Below, in pieces: positions 37,289 through 46,850 of a stretch of 64,000 nt of DNA; positions within the stretch are counted from its first letter, which is position 1; each line of letters opens with the position of its first letter. Location: assembly GCA_016713025.1 (NCBI GenBank), contig JADJPZ010000004.1, forward strand, positions 3,568,501 through 3,632,500, given 5' to 3'. The DNA is from Saprospiraceae bacterium (lineage in GTDB: Bacteria; Bacteroidota; Bacteroidia; Chitinophagales; Saprospiraceae). The position numbers were made by a program, and so were the translations under genes. Below the pieces are notes generated by a model that searched no databases, was not told the origin of the DNA, and was given only the letters and a program-made list of their open reading frames with translations.

Positions 37289-37299
37289 CAAGCTTTCAG

Positions 37300-37381
37300 G
37301 CCGAAGTGGTGAAACTGGTAGACACGCACGTTTCAGAGGCGTGTGACGCGAGTCATGCGGGTTCGAGTCCCGCCTTCGGCA
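37300..37381 (+). tRNA. tRNA-Leu (anticodon CAG)
   Basis: Acceptor stem GCCGAAG/CTTCGGC closes a class II tRNA. D-arm sequence GTGAAACTGGTAGACAC, anticodon stem CACGT/GCGTG with 7-base loop TTCAGAG (anticodon CAG), a long variable arm and T-loop GGTTCGAGTCC are all present. The 3' CCA is not encoded (ACA follows). Its natural terminator now lies about 1.95 kb away because of the intron. Confidence 0.97.
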
Positions 37382-37384
37382 CAA

Positions 37385-39328
37385 ATCGAGTAAGAGACAA
37401 AGGTAATTAAAAAAATAGATTACCTTTGTCGTCTTCTCACACCACCGTATGTACTTACGTGTACGGCGGTTTCTTTAGGTGGATTTGTGCAGATGGTTGT
37501 AGTTGGAGACTAAATCGTAGTATCCAATCTTTGTAAACCACTCGTTATTCATCCCGATATTGGTGCCTGGAGTGTTTGATAGACGCCACCAGCCTTTGCC
37601 ACTTAGGGCTGTCAGCCAGCTCAATTTCTCACTTACGCCTTGGCTCCTTAGGAATCTGACAATACCAATCTTGCGTTTGCATTGTTTTATCCTAAAGCAT
37701 CTTATTCGTCTTTTCAGCCAGCTGTTGATTCTTTCTATCTTCGATTTCATTTCTGATCTCTTGAAGTATTGTAACCAACCACGCAATAAGCTATTTACTT
37801 CCTTTATCAACTGATCCAGACTGATCCCACGTCGACGTGATGTCAGATCTTTTAGCTTCGACTTAAGTCGTAATTCGCTCGGCTTACTTAGATAAAGGCG
37901 ACCACCACCACCTAGACTATGACCTAAAAACGCTACTTCATGTACTTTCCGTACTCCGCTCTTTTCTACATTTACTTTCAGACGCATTTTCTTAGTTATG
38001 TATTCGCTAATGCTAACATATACCCGTTCGGCACTTTGTTTACTTCTTACAAAGATCAAAACGTCATCTGCGTATCTTACATAACTCAGTCCACGCCTAG
38101 CCAGTTCTTGGTCCAGTTCATCTAATACGATGTTGGATAACAACGGACTCAGTGGGCTTCCTTGTGGTGTCCCCTTTATCCGTTGATGCGATACGCCACC
38201 TAACAGTATGCCACTACGTAGTATCTTTCTGATTAGGTCTAGTAATCGTTTGTCACCCATCCGTAAACTCAGATGCCACATCAATCGGCTATGATTCACT
38301 TCATCAAAGAATTTCTCTAAGTCGATGTCGACTACTCGTGTCTTCCCTGTTTTAACGTGTGACTGGGCTAACTTTAGTGCGCTCTCTGTTCCACGGCCTG
38401 GCCTAAATCCATGGCTGCTTTCCGTAAATGTAACTTCATAATACCTTACCATCACTTGGCTGATGGCTTGCTGTACAACTCGGTCTTTTACCGTCGGTAT
38501 GCCCAGTAGCCTTTTGCCCCCTTTTGGGTTTCGGTATCTCTACTCCACGTACTAATGAAGGGCGATAGTCTCCGTTTAGGATTTCTGTCTTTAGTGCTCC
38601 ATGGTGCGTTCTAAACCATTTTCCGAACTCCTTGACATCTATTCCATCTACTCCCGGACTACCTGCGTTCGTTTTCACGTGTCGGTAGGCTTTTACTAGA
38701 TTCCTTAGCGACGCTATCTCTTCCAGTACGTTCATCGTCTGTTCTCTCTCTTGCCAGCATCTGGAAGTCCACTTCGGACATACCTTTCCACTTCCGTCGT
38801 ACCATACGGGTAGTTCATCATTGAATAGGCTGCTATTATTTCCTTCTCCCTGTCCAGCAGGTTGCATCGGTTTAGCATTTTCCTTGTCCTTAATCATTGG
38901 CCTTTACCATTACTTTCAAAAAATTAACATCCTAAAGATTCGATCCTTCGCTCCACATCCATTACAGATGATTCTTCACTACTATGATCTCTGCTGACTT
39001 CCTTTAAATAGTCCTTTACTTCCCTTGCGCTTTGTTCCGTCTCAGGTCGCTATTTATAGGATCTCCCAAGGTAAGTTCAATCTCTTTCCGTGTAACTGAC
39101 ATATTTTACTACCATTGTTTACGTCCGACTATTGGGCTTCGCAATCTATTGCTCACTTACCCACAATGTAAGCCTTATAATATGTTTCTGTTCGTTCAAT
39201 CACACTCTTGCCGCCTGCTTCCTTCAGATTCTCAATTACTCAAGACACCCTTGCTATTGGCTAACGATTCCTATCGGCTGGCTCGTCGAGGACTTTCACC
39301 CCTTAGATATTAAACATGCTTGGCGCAC
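37385..39328 (-). mobile_element. Group II intron, bacterial class C-like
   Basis: On the minus strand the 5' end is GTGCGCCAAGCATG (first base at 39328), typical of group II introns. It lies right after a terminator hairpin and T-tract (39337-39360), the insertion preference of class C introns. Domain V is the stem ACCGCCGTA/TACGGTGGT (about 37440-37470) and the domain VI-like hairpin is GACAAAGGTAAT/ATTACCTTTGTC (37396-37430). The 3' end is about 37384-37388, next to tRNA-Leu. Its length is about 1.94 kb. 38898-39328 is structured intron RNA (domains I-III); plus-strand open frames there are not genes. Confidence 0.88.
37475..38897 (-). CDS. ltrA: Group II intron reverse transcriptase/maturase, frame broken
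   Basis: Two frames make one protein of about 473 residues. The first (38436-38897) has NLVKAYRHVKTNAGSPGVDG and runs to VEIPKPK. The next frame continues with GGKRLLGIPTVKDRVVQQAI and then SSHGFRPGRGTESAL, IKGTPQGSPLSPLLSN, the active-site YADD (SYVRYADDVLIF), the thumb/maturase region and WWRLSNTPG. A single extra base at C5 (38517-38521) or the adjacent T4 accounts for the break. It serves intron splicing and retrohoming. If the break is real, the intron is immobile unless helped in trans. Confidence 0.9.
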
Positions 39329-39329
39329 A

Positions 39330-39372
39330 AATAAAAGGGCTGTTATTATTTTAGCAGCCCTTTTTATTTGTT
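39330..39372. terminator. Bidirectional terminator (hsp20 / formerly tRNA-Leu)
   Basis: GGGCTG (39337-39342) and CAGCCC (39355-39360) form a stem with T-tracts on both sides: TTTTTATTT on the plus strand and TTTTATTT on the minus strand. It terminates the minus-strand hsp20 gene and, before the intron came in, would have terminated tRNA-Leu. Confidence 0.85.
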
Positions 39373-39387
39373 AATCAACCCCGGATT

Positions 39388-39830
39388 TTATTTGATTTCT
39401 ATAGTGGCAGGAGCTTTAGGTTTTGCCTCTTCCTTTTTGGAAGTACAAGCTTAAGGATGCCATTATGATACTCCGCTTCAATTTTTTCAGTTTCGATTTT
39501 GTCAGAAAGGTGAAATGATCTTTTGAAAGATTGATAATTGAACTCTTTTCTTGTCCATTTGCCTTCTTCTTTATCTTCGGTCTGAGCTTCTTTTGAAGCT
39601 GAAATGATCAATTGATCTTTCTCTACAGCAACATTAAAGTCTTTTTTATCAAGACCTGGTGCTGCTACTTCCAGTATCACATTGTCATTGTCTTCAGAAA
39701 CGTTGACAGAAGGGGTAGTGACTGCAAAATCAGAACCTACAAGATCTGAAATACTGCGATTAAATACATCGTCCAACAAATTTGTGAACGATTTGCCCTG
39801 CAAGAATGGATTTACTTTTACGATATTCAT
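39388..39830 (-). CDS. Hsp20/alpha-crystallin small heat-shock protein, 3' frame break
   Basis: The frame as written ends at 39399 with an odd tail (PKRKRQNLKLLPL). Adding one A to the A5 run (plus-strand T5 at 39434-39438) gives PKKEEAKPKAPATIEIK and a stop at 39388-39390, the normal Hsp20 C-terminus with its I-x-I/V motif. The alpha-crystallin domain is intact: VNVSEDNDNVILEVAAPGLD, KEFNYQSFKRSFHLSD and EAEYHNGILKLVLP. ATP-independent holdase chaperone. A paralogue lies 29 bases upstream at 39860, probably in one transcript. Confidence 0.88.
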
Positions 39831-39859
39831 GATATTAAGGTTTTAATGGTTAACGATAA

Positions 39860-40291
39860 TTATTTTACTGTGATATTGATGGCTGGTTTTACTTCAGCTT
39901 TTGGTATGTGGATATACAGGATTCCGTTTTCTGACTTTGCTTCAATTTTTTCAGTCTGTACGTTTTCAGGAAGATAAAAAGTTCTTTCAAAATTTGAAAA
40001 ATCAAATTCTCTGGTGGAAAATTTAACTTCACCACTTGTCTCTTTTTTACCTTTTATGGTAAGTTTTGACTTGTCCAGAGAAATTTCTATTTCAGATTTT
40101 TCATATCCGGGTACAGCAAGAGATATACTGTATTCTTTCACAGTCTCTATCACATTTGCATACACAGGAGATGTCACGTTCCTCTTTTCATCCATTAAGT
40201 TGTGCAATGGCGAGTTGAATAAACCTCCCAAAACTCTGTTGAAGTCATTAGAAGGATGATTACATAAAGGTTTGAATACTATATTTGTCAT
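39860..40291 (-). CDS. Hsp20/alpha-crystallin small heat-shock protein
   Basis: 143 residues with a complete alpha-crystallin domain: YANVIETVKEYSISLAVPGY, REFDFSNFERTFYLPE and EAKSENGILYIHIPKAEVK, ending in the INITVK motif used for oligomer assembly. It is upstream of, and parallel to, a second hsp20, so this is a tandem duplication of holdase chaperones. No CIRCE-like inverted repeat is visible in the 294 bases before gcvT, which otherwise show nothing I can name. Confidence 0.92.
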   Translation of the reverse strand: MTNIVFKPLCNHPSNDFNRVLGGLFNSPLHNLMDEKRNVTSPVYANVIETVKEYSISLAVPGYEKSEIEISLDKSKLTIKGKKETSGEVKFSTREFDFSNFERTFYLPENVQTEKIEAKSENGILYIHIPKAEVKPAINITVK

Positions 40292-40585
40292 TTTTTTTGT
40301 GTTTTAAGATTTTTTGAATTAAGATATCACATTTCCTTGTACAATTTATATTCCAAGCCATTTGGAAGGTCTTTTTGACGGTTTTTACCATACTCAAACT
40401 GTCATTATGTCTTATCATTGTAATGTCGTATGTCATAATGGCATATTTTTGATTTTCTTTTTGATACAGTACTATTTATAATTTTTACAATCAGACTTAC
40501 TTTAAGTCTTGTTACTTTTCTTTTTGATAAAATCTTTAGAAATTCAAAACTGAATCCTATATCTTTGGGCTATTAAATCATCACC

Positions 40586-41695
40586 ATGAAAAACACACCA
40601 ATCACGCATATCCATGAATCTCTCGGAGCGAAAATGGCCGATTTTGCCGGATACAATATGCCTATACAATACACATCCATCACTGACGAACACCACAGCG
40701 TAAGAAATAATGTTGGGATATTTGATGTGTCACACATGGGTGAATTTATCGTAAAAGGAAAACAGGCTCTGGATCTTGTACAAAAAGTGACGAGTAATGA
40801 CGCATCCAAACTTGGAATCGGTGAGGCGCAGTATAGTTGTCTGCCCAATCTCACCGGCGGTATAGTTGATGACCTGCTGGTGTACAGACTCGGAGAAGAT
40901 ATGTGTAATGAAGGGGAGCAGGCATTTATGCTGGTAGTCAATGCTTCCAATATTGAAAAAGACTGGAACTGGATCTCAGGATTCAATCAATTTGATACCA
41001 GACTCATAGACATTTCTGAAAAAACCGGTCTACTGGCTGTCCAAGGTCCAAAAGCCATTGCAACATTACAAAAGCTTACTGACATTAACCTATCCGCAAT
41101 AAAATACTACGATTTTACCAAAGGAAAGATAGCCGGTATCGACAATGTGTTGATTTCAGCCACAGGATACACCGGCAGTGGCGGTTTTGAACTATATGTA
41201 GCCAATGAATATACTGAAGTACTTTGGAATGCGGTGATAGAAGCTGGAAGTGAATTTGACATCAAGCCATGTGGTCTTGGAGCAAGGGATACACTGCGGC
41301 TTGAGATGGGATATTGTCTTTATGGCAATGATATAGATGATACCACATCTCCGCTGGAAGCAGGTCTGGGTTGGATCACAAAACTGAAAAAAATTCACCC
41401 TTTTAATGGAGCGGACCTTATGCTATCATTAAAAGAAAGAGGTCTTTCGAAAAAACTGGTTGGCTTTACCATGGAAGAACGTCGTGTGCCCCGTCATGGC
41501 TACCTGATATTTGACAGCAATGAAAATGAAATCGGCGTAGTCACATCCGGCACACAAGCTCCATCTCTGGATATTCCGATCGGAATGGGCTACGTTCCCA
41601 CTGCTTTCAGTACACTGGGGACAAAAATATTTGTTCAGGCCGGCAAAAAATTGCTGGAAGCTCAGGTTTGTGCCCTGCCGTTTTTGAAAATATAG
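40586..41695 (+). CDS. gcvT: Glycine cleavage system T protein (aminomethyltransferase)
   Basis: 369 residues. It transfers the aminomethyl carbon from the lipoyl H protein to tetrahydrofolate, releasing ammonia. MKNTPITHIHESLGAKMADFAG is the family N-terminus; GIFDVSHMGEF, the folate-binding TGYTGSGGFELY, and the GLGARDTLRLEMGYCLYG region with catalytic aspartate follow. No gcvH or gcvP is adjacent. A small membrane protein gene starts 27 bases downstream. Confidence 0.95.
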   Translation: MKNTPITHIHESLGAKMADFAGYNMPIQYTSITDEHHSVRNNVGIFDVSHMGEFIVKGKQALDLVQKVTSNDASKLGIGEAQYSCLPNLTGGIVDDLLVYRLGEDMCNEGEQAFMLVVNASNIEKDWNWISGFNQFDTRLIDISEKTGLLAVQGPKAIATLQKLTDINLSAIKYYDFTKGKIAGIDNVLISATGYTGSGGFELYVANEYTEVLWNAVIEAGSEFDIKPCGLGARDTLRLEMGYCLYGNDIDDTTSPLEAGLGWITKLKKIHPFNGADLMLSLKERGLSKKLVGFTMEERRVPRHGYLIFDSNENEIGVVTSGTQAPSLDIPIGMGYVPTAFSTLGTKIFVQAGKKLLEAQVCALPFLKI

Positions 41696-41722
41696 TTTTA
41701 TCACAAAAGTAAAGATAAAGTC

Positions 41723-42226
41723 ATGACTCTTGGCCAATTTTTTGAAGTAGTATCGGAGCAACCTTCTATTGTTCTTTTTTATTTTTTTGCTTTGCCTTTC
41801 ACGGCTTTTCTGGCCATCTTATTTGGTAGCGGTGAGGGTCATCTTTCTCCCTGGAAATACATGTATACTGCCCTCGTATATCTGGCATGTATTCCGGGTA
41901 TCTTTGCCCTGACGCTCAATGCTTACATGTTTTTATTTGAAAGACAACCGGTGATGCAGACCAATCTCTTTACACAGGTACTGCCGATCATCTGTATGCT
42001 GATCACCTTATGGTTGATAAAAAGAAATGTAAGCCTCAAGGATGTTCCTGGCTTTGACAAAATAGGGAGCCTGTTTTTTATCATCACAGTACTCATATCA
42101 ATGATGTGGATACTGGAGAAGACCCACATTTTTGTATTTACATACATGCCCTTCTATCAGTTTATCCTGTTTTTTATAGGCTTTCTGGTACTGATTAGAT
42201 TGGCATGGTCAAGGATGATGGGTTGA
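41723..42226 (+). CDS. Unknown integral membrane protein
   Basis: 167 residues with about four to five hydrophobic helices (near 15-35, 50-70, 85-102, 115-135 and 140-160). It has no signal peptide or recognised motif. The only pointer is its closeness to gcvT (27 bases), which suggests a shared transcript but not a shared function. Confidence 0.7.
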   Translation: MTLGQFFEVVSEQPSIVLFYFFALPFTAFLAILFGSGEGHLSPWKYMYTALVYLACIPGIFALTLNAYMFLFERQPVMQTNLFTQVLPIICMLITLWLIKRNVSLKDVPGFDKIGSLFFIITVLISMMWILEKTHIFVFTYMPFYQFILFFIGFLVLIRLAWSRMMG

Positions 42227-42695
42227 GTATGTAGTACTATTCCCGTTTATTCTTCTAATGACCAATAGGTCAAAGGGTGCATCAGTATAATACCAAATAA
42301 CAAACAAGATTCGTACTTTACCAAAATTAATGGTGTGAGCGTCAAAACTAATAGAACCCACTAAATATTTGGATTACGTACAGAATGGTCACAAAAGATT
42401 TACAGATGTGATTGTTCAATATCTAAAATCGTCATTTTCAAAAAAAGTGATTTTGACCATTTTATGTAAATGAAACAAAGGTCGTCTTACGCTATGGATT
42501 GGAAGCTCAGAAATGAAAAACTGCCAAAAACTGACCCAAACTGACAATAATAATTGTATTTTTGTCTTTTATACTAAACAGAAAATTGAATGAGAAAACT
42601 TTAAATCATAATTATTTAATTTACAATACATTATGATTTAAAAAAAATCCAGAATATTTTCTGTCCACTATAATATCCTAACCTGAAGTTTTAAG
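42227..42695. promoter_or_regulatory. Promoter and leader region of the E2 gene
   Basis: TATTTTTG at 42557-42564 fits the -7 consensus and gives a leader of about 125 bases. In that leader an 11-base perfect inverted repeat (TTAAATCATAA at 42601-42611 and TTATGATTTAA at 42631-42641) could form a hairpin. The first 300 bases of the gap hold nothing recognisable. Confidence 0.5.
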
Positions 42696-44066
42696 ATGGC
42701 CAGAATAGAGTTGATAATGCCCAAAATGGGAGAAAGTATAACTGATGCCACTATATTAAAATGGCGTAAAAAGGCCGGCGATCCGGTCAAAATGGACGAA
42801 GTCATACTTGAGATTGCCACTGACAAGGTTGATTCAGAAGTTGCCTCTCCGTCAGATGGAAAAATTACTGAAATTCTGTATAACGAAGACGCTGTTGTCG
42901 ATGTAGGAAAAGTGATTGCCATCATTGAGACTGATGTAAATGCTATCGTCAGTCCAAGTCCTGCTACTGAGCCCGTTTCTATTGATTCTGATACACAAGT
43001 GACTCCTGATGACAATCTTATGGCTGAGAATGTGATCATACCACCATCAGTTGAAGATGTTAAAGTACAAGAACAAAATATCCCAAATCAGGAACAAATA
43101 CCAATAATTGGTGAGGCAGACCACGATTCTGCGCAAAGATTCTACTCGCCACTTGTCAGGAGTATTGCCAAAGAGGAGAAAATTCCGGTTGAAGAACTGG
43201 ATAAAATTTCAGGTACAGGAGCAAACGGAAGATTGACAAAGTATGATATCATCTCCTATCTGCAAAATAGAGATACTAATGCTTCATCATCAGTTACTTT
43301 TACTCAGCCCGCACATCAAAACCAAGGAGAAAGTAAAAAGCCCGTCACTACTTCAGGAAATGTCGATATTGTAGAAATGGACCGAATGAGAAAGCTTATT
43401 GCTGATCACATGGTCATGTCCAAACAAACATCTCCGCATGTCACTTCCTTTGTTGAAGCGGATGTGACCAATCTGGTTCAGTGGAGAGAAAAAAATAAAG
43501 GTAAGTTTAAGGATAAATATGGAGAAAACCTGACTTTCACACCTTTGTTTATCGATGCTGTGGTCAGGGCACTCAAGGATTTTCCTATGGTCAATATTTC
43601 ACTTGATGGCAACAGGATTCTTGTAAAAAAAGACATTAATATCGGCATGGCTGCAGCATTGCCCAGTGGCAATCTTATAGTTCCGGTAGTCAAAAATGCG
43701 GATTTGCTTAGTCTGGCCGGACTTGCAAAAACAGTCAATGATCTTGCCATCAGGGCGAGAGAAAACAAGTTGAAACCTGAAGAAATCAAAGATGGTACTT
43801 TTACAATAACCAATGTAGGCACCTTTGGCAACCTTATGGGTACACCTATCATCAACCAACCACAAGTTGCAATATTAGCGACAGGGGCCATCTGTAAAAA
43901 ACCTGCTGTTCTCGAAACAGAATTTGGGGATGTAATTGCGATAAGACATCTTATGTTTTTATCACTATCTTATGATCACAGGATAGTAGATGGTGCCCTG
44001 GGTGGGGCTTTCTTAAAAAGAATCTCAGATTATCTTGAAAAATTTGATCAGAATACAGCAATATGA
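42696..44066 (+). CDS. Dihydrolipoamide acyltransferase (E2) of a 2-oxo acid dehydrogenase
   Basis: 456 residues in the classic E2 order. The lipoyl domain (1-80) has Lys44 in EIATDKVDSEVASP. A Pro/Glu-rich linker follows. The E3/E1-binding domain (about 150-185) includes YSPLVRSIAKEEKIPVEELD. The catalytic CoA-acyltransferase domain (about 225-456) ends with the active-site SYDHRIVDGALGG. This belongs to a pyruvate, 2-oxoglutarate or branched-chain dehydrogenase complex; the sequence alone does not decide which. The E1 and E3 genes are not in the window. It overlaps the next gene by four bases (ATGA). Confidence 0.9.
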   Translation: MARIELIMPKMGESITDATILKWRKKAGDPVKMDEVILEIATDKVDSEVASPSDGKITEILYNEDAVVDVGKVIAIIETDVNAIVSPSPATEPVSIDSDTQVTPDDNLMAENVIIPPSVEDVKVQEQNIPNQEQIPIIGEADHDSAQRFYSPLVRSIAKEEKIPVEELDKISGTGANGRLTKYDIISYLQNRDTNASSSVTFTQPAHQNQGESKKPVTTSGNVDIVEMDRMRKLIADHMVMSKQTSPHVTSFVEADVTNLVQWREKNKGKFKDKYGENLTFTPLFIDAVVRALKDFPMVNISLDGNRILVKKDINIGMAAALPSGNLIVPVVKNADLLSLAGLAKTVNDLAIRARENKLKPEEIKDGTFTITNVGTFGNLMGTPIINQPQVAILATGAICKKPAVLETEFGDVIAIRHLMFLSLSYDHRIVDGALGGAFLKRISDYLEKFDQNTAI

Positions 44067-46216
44067 AATTAAATCATATCATAATAACTTCAATGTTTAC
44101 CCTGGTTTTTCAACTTGGTTTTGCTCAGTCTGACCACAAAAAGCAGGCTTTGTTATACTTTGAAGCAAAAAGGTATTATGATGCAATTAAGGAGTTTGAT
44201 GCTTACAAGAAAACAGAAAAAGACCCTCAGCTTGTTATAAAAAGAGGATTGTGCCATCTTAACACCAATAATCCGGATGGCTGTATAAAAGATATGGTGG
44301 CGGCTGAAAAACTAAATTCTATTGACAATAAAAGATACAAATACATTGCCATGTGCTATGTGGCCAAATATGAATATGCAGAAGCAGCAAAGTTTTTTAA
44401 ATCTTACCTCAACACCCTTAATATTTCATCGCCCGAATGGAATGAAATCATTCTGCAAATTAAAAAATGCGGATTTGCTGCCAATTATAAATACAGACAG
44501 CAAAATGCTTATGTCGAAAATTTAGGTTCAGATGTCAATACCCGATTTGATGAATTTGGTCCGGTACAGAGTCCAACACGACCGGAAAGATATTATTTTT
44601 CATCAGCCCGGGAAGGTACTTCGGGAGGACTAAGAAATGCTGATGGACTATATGATGTTTTGCGTGGACACTATTCATCTGATATGTACATGGTAGATTT
44701 GATAAATGGTAACTGGTCTTCAGTCCTGACTTTTGGTGCATTGAAGAACTCACCTCAACATGATATTTTACAGGATTTCAGTCAGGATGGTTCAGTATTA
44801 TTTTATACAAAATGTAACGCTGCATCTAAGTGTGTCTTGTTTACAGATACTTTCAATGTAGAGAATATTCCATCGCAATTATCACCAGAAGATAATGGAT
44901 TTCCATTTGACGCTTCAAAAGGTGATAAAGACTTGTTTATATTTAATGACAGTCTTATACTTTTTTCATCGATCAAAGAAGAAGGTGAAGGTGGCTATGA
45001 TATTTACTATACTTTAAAAAAAGATAACATCTGGCAAACACCAGTCAATTTCAGATATCCGATAAATACTTCTGCCAATGAAATCGCTCCCTTTTTAATA
45101 AAAAATGGATCTGTACTGTACTTTTCTTCAGATAAAACTGAAACTTATGGTGGATATGATATTTTCTCAGCCACCTTTACCCCTGATGGAAAACTGGATC
45201 AGGTTTCTAACTCCGGATATCCGATCAATAGTCCAGGAAACGATATTGATGTAGAAGTATCTCACGACGGCATGTTTGCACTTTTCGCGTCAGACAGAGC
45301 AGAAGGGTATGGAGGTAAGGACCTTTATACGGCATATTTCAAAGAGCAGATCACCGGCATGCTGGAAACTGTGGAAAACCCTGCATTTATATCAGTTTTT
45401 GAAAATAATCTTTCATCCACTGATGTAAACGCACCTATCGAGATTGCACAAAAAGCAGCTATACCACAGAGGGATTTTGTTTGTAAATCCATATATTTTG
45501 CCCAGGATGAAGATGTTTTAAGCACTTTTAATCAAAATAGTTTAAAGGCTCTGGCTGATCTGATGCTGATTTATCCTGAATTAAAAGTACAACTTTTCAG
45601 CCATTTTACATCAGAAGGAAAAAAAGACTTTGATCTCTATTTTTCAATAAAACGAGCTGAAAAAGCAGCAGAATTTCTTGCAAAATCAGGAATAAATGAG
45701 CGACGTATTCACATGTTTGGATGCGGGGCTAACTATCCTGTTGCTGCACCGTTTGTCAATAATATTCCTTCTACTCTTGCTGATCGTACCAACCGAAGGA
45801 TTGATTTTAATATTTTGCATACAGAAGATACAAATCTGAAAATCATGTATGACTTTCCTGCTGTTGCCGGCCAATACAGGGATAGTTTATGGGATAATTT
45901 TATCACCAACAATCAGGTTGTAACTTTCAGAGTACACTTTGCCAATGTGGTTCAGATGCTAAAAAATGAAGTCTTGAGTTTAAGTAATGATATCATTGTG
46001 GAAAAAGGCCTTGTGGACAAATCTTATACATATAGTATGGGGAATTACACATCTTATGATGATGCTTTAAAAATGCAAAATTTCCTTAGAACCAAAGGTT
46101 TTGAAAAGGCCCGGATTATGCCATACTTCAAGGGCACCTTGGTAAGCAGACTAGACCTCATAAAACTTAGTGCCCAATATCCTGACATTGAAAAGTTTCT
46201 TTCTTCAGGTGAGTAA
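44063..46216 (+). CDS. TPR-PD40-OmpA envelope protein (PorE-like)
   Basis: 717 residues. Signal peptide (ending LGFAQ), TPR-like helices (about 22-150), then WD40-like PD40 propeller repeats (about 165-430: RYYFSSAREGTSGG, PFLIKNGSVLYFSSDKTETYGGYDIF, ALFASDRAEGYGGKDLY), and an OmpA C-like peptidoglycan-binding domain (about 475-590: FSIKRAEKAAEFLAKSGINERRIHMFGCG). The last about 110 residues look SPOR-like. This matches the kind of protein, such as PorE, that anchors T9SS to peptidoglycan; the specific role is inference. It is translationally coupled to the E2 gene by ATGA, an unexpected pairing. Confidence 0.78.
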   Translation: MKLNHIIITSMFTLVFQLGFAQSDHKKQALLYFEAKRYYDAIKEFDAYKKTEKDPQLVIKRGLCHLNTNNPDGCIKDMVAAEKLNSIDNKRYKYIAMCYVAKYEYAEAAKFFKSYLNTLNISSPEWNEIILQIKKCGFAANYKYRQQNAYVENLGSDVNTRFDEFGPVQSPTRPERYYFSSAREGTSGGLRNADGLYDVLRGHYSSDMYMVDLINGNWSSVLTFGALKNSPQHDILQDFSQDGSVLFYTKCNAASKCVLFTDTFNVENIPSQLSPEDNGFPFDASKGDKDLFIFNDSLILFSSIKEEGEGGYDIYYTLKKDNIWQTPVNFRYPINTSANEIAPFLIKNGSVLYFSSDKTETYGGYDIFSATFTPDGKLDQVSNSGYPINSPGNDIDVEVSHDGMFALFASDRAEGYGGKDLYTAYFKEQITGMLETVENPAFISVFENNLSSTDVNAPIEIAQKAAIPQRDFVCKSIYFAQDEDVLSTFNQNSLKALADLMLIYPELKVQLFSHFTSEGKKDFDLYFSIKRAEKAAEFLAKSGINERRIHMFGCGANYPVAAPFVNNIPSTLADRTNRRIDFNILHTEDTNLKIMYDFPAVAGQYRDSLWDNFITNNQVVTFRVHFANVVQMLKNEVLSLSNDIIVEKGLVDKSYTYSMGNYTSYDDALKMQNFLRTKGFEKARIMPYFKGTLVSRLDLIKLSAQYPDIEKFLSSGE

Positions 46217-46850
46217 TTGAGTCTATTCCGAAAACAAATAATTTATGACAATCAACCGTTTTCACCCAACTCATTAAGTACCATAAAAAAGGCTCTTGAA
46301 TAAACAGGCGGATAAAATTAGTACCAAGCCGAAAATTGCTGATTTTAGTACATAATACATTTAGTACTCAAAGAACGAACTTGTCCCCTCCATTTTACGG
46401 GTGACTGAATGGTTGCATAGCAAATTGAGTGAACGATTTCACTCAATAATGAAGGAACCACAAACATCGGCTTGTGGACACATTTATGGTGGGTAAATTT
46501 AGATGAATTAGTTGAATGATGATTTATTTGCGATCTACACGTGTGTATAACAAACTGCACAAATACTTAAATTCCCTCTCTACCCTCATTCCCTAAAGAG
46601 CCTGTCAAGCTACGCTTGAGACGACCCACGCCATTGCTTTCAATATTAGTGCTGGTCTCCCCTTTGGGGGTAAGTATAGGCAAATGTAGCAAGTTAATTT
46701 TTTTCAAAAAAAAGTGCAATATGTTATACACACGACCTAAACACTAAAAATAAAGGGTTATTTCTGAAAAGTGGTAAGTCACAAATATTCAATTCCACCT
46801 GTGAAACTTTTATTTTCTAATGATTGTTTATATTTCGTAATAGCCGAAGC
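46217..46850. repeat. Non-coding gap with interspersed hairpin repeat, copy 2
   Basis: 46571-46632 is an inverted copy of the repeat at 1834-1915, with hairpin TCAAGC-TAC-GCTTGA at 46605-46619 and GGGTCGTC-side and GAGGGTAG-side flanks conserved. A perfect 10-base inverted repeat with 4-base loop lies at 46424-46447 (ATTGAGTGAA-CGAT-TTCACTCAAT). No gene is supported. Confidence 0.65.

Noticed and set aside
37396..37430. GACAAAGGTAAT hairpin as a normal tRNA-Leu terminator
   Set aside because: No T-run follows on the plus strand, and it is better placed as domain VI of the intron beside domain V.
39032..39374. Plus-strand open frames
   Set aside because: They lie in the 5' structured RNA part of the group II intron on the opposite strand.
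46345..46560. Minus-strand 71-residue open frame
   Set aside because: It contains the 24-base inverted repeat, has no promoter, and looks like non-coding sequence.
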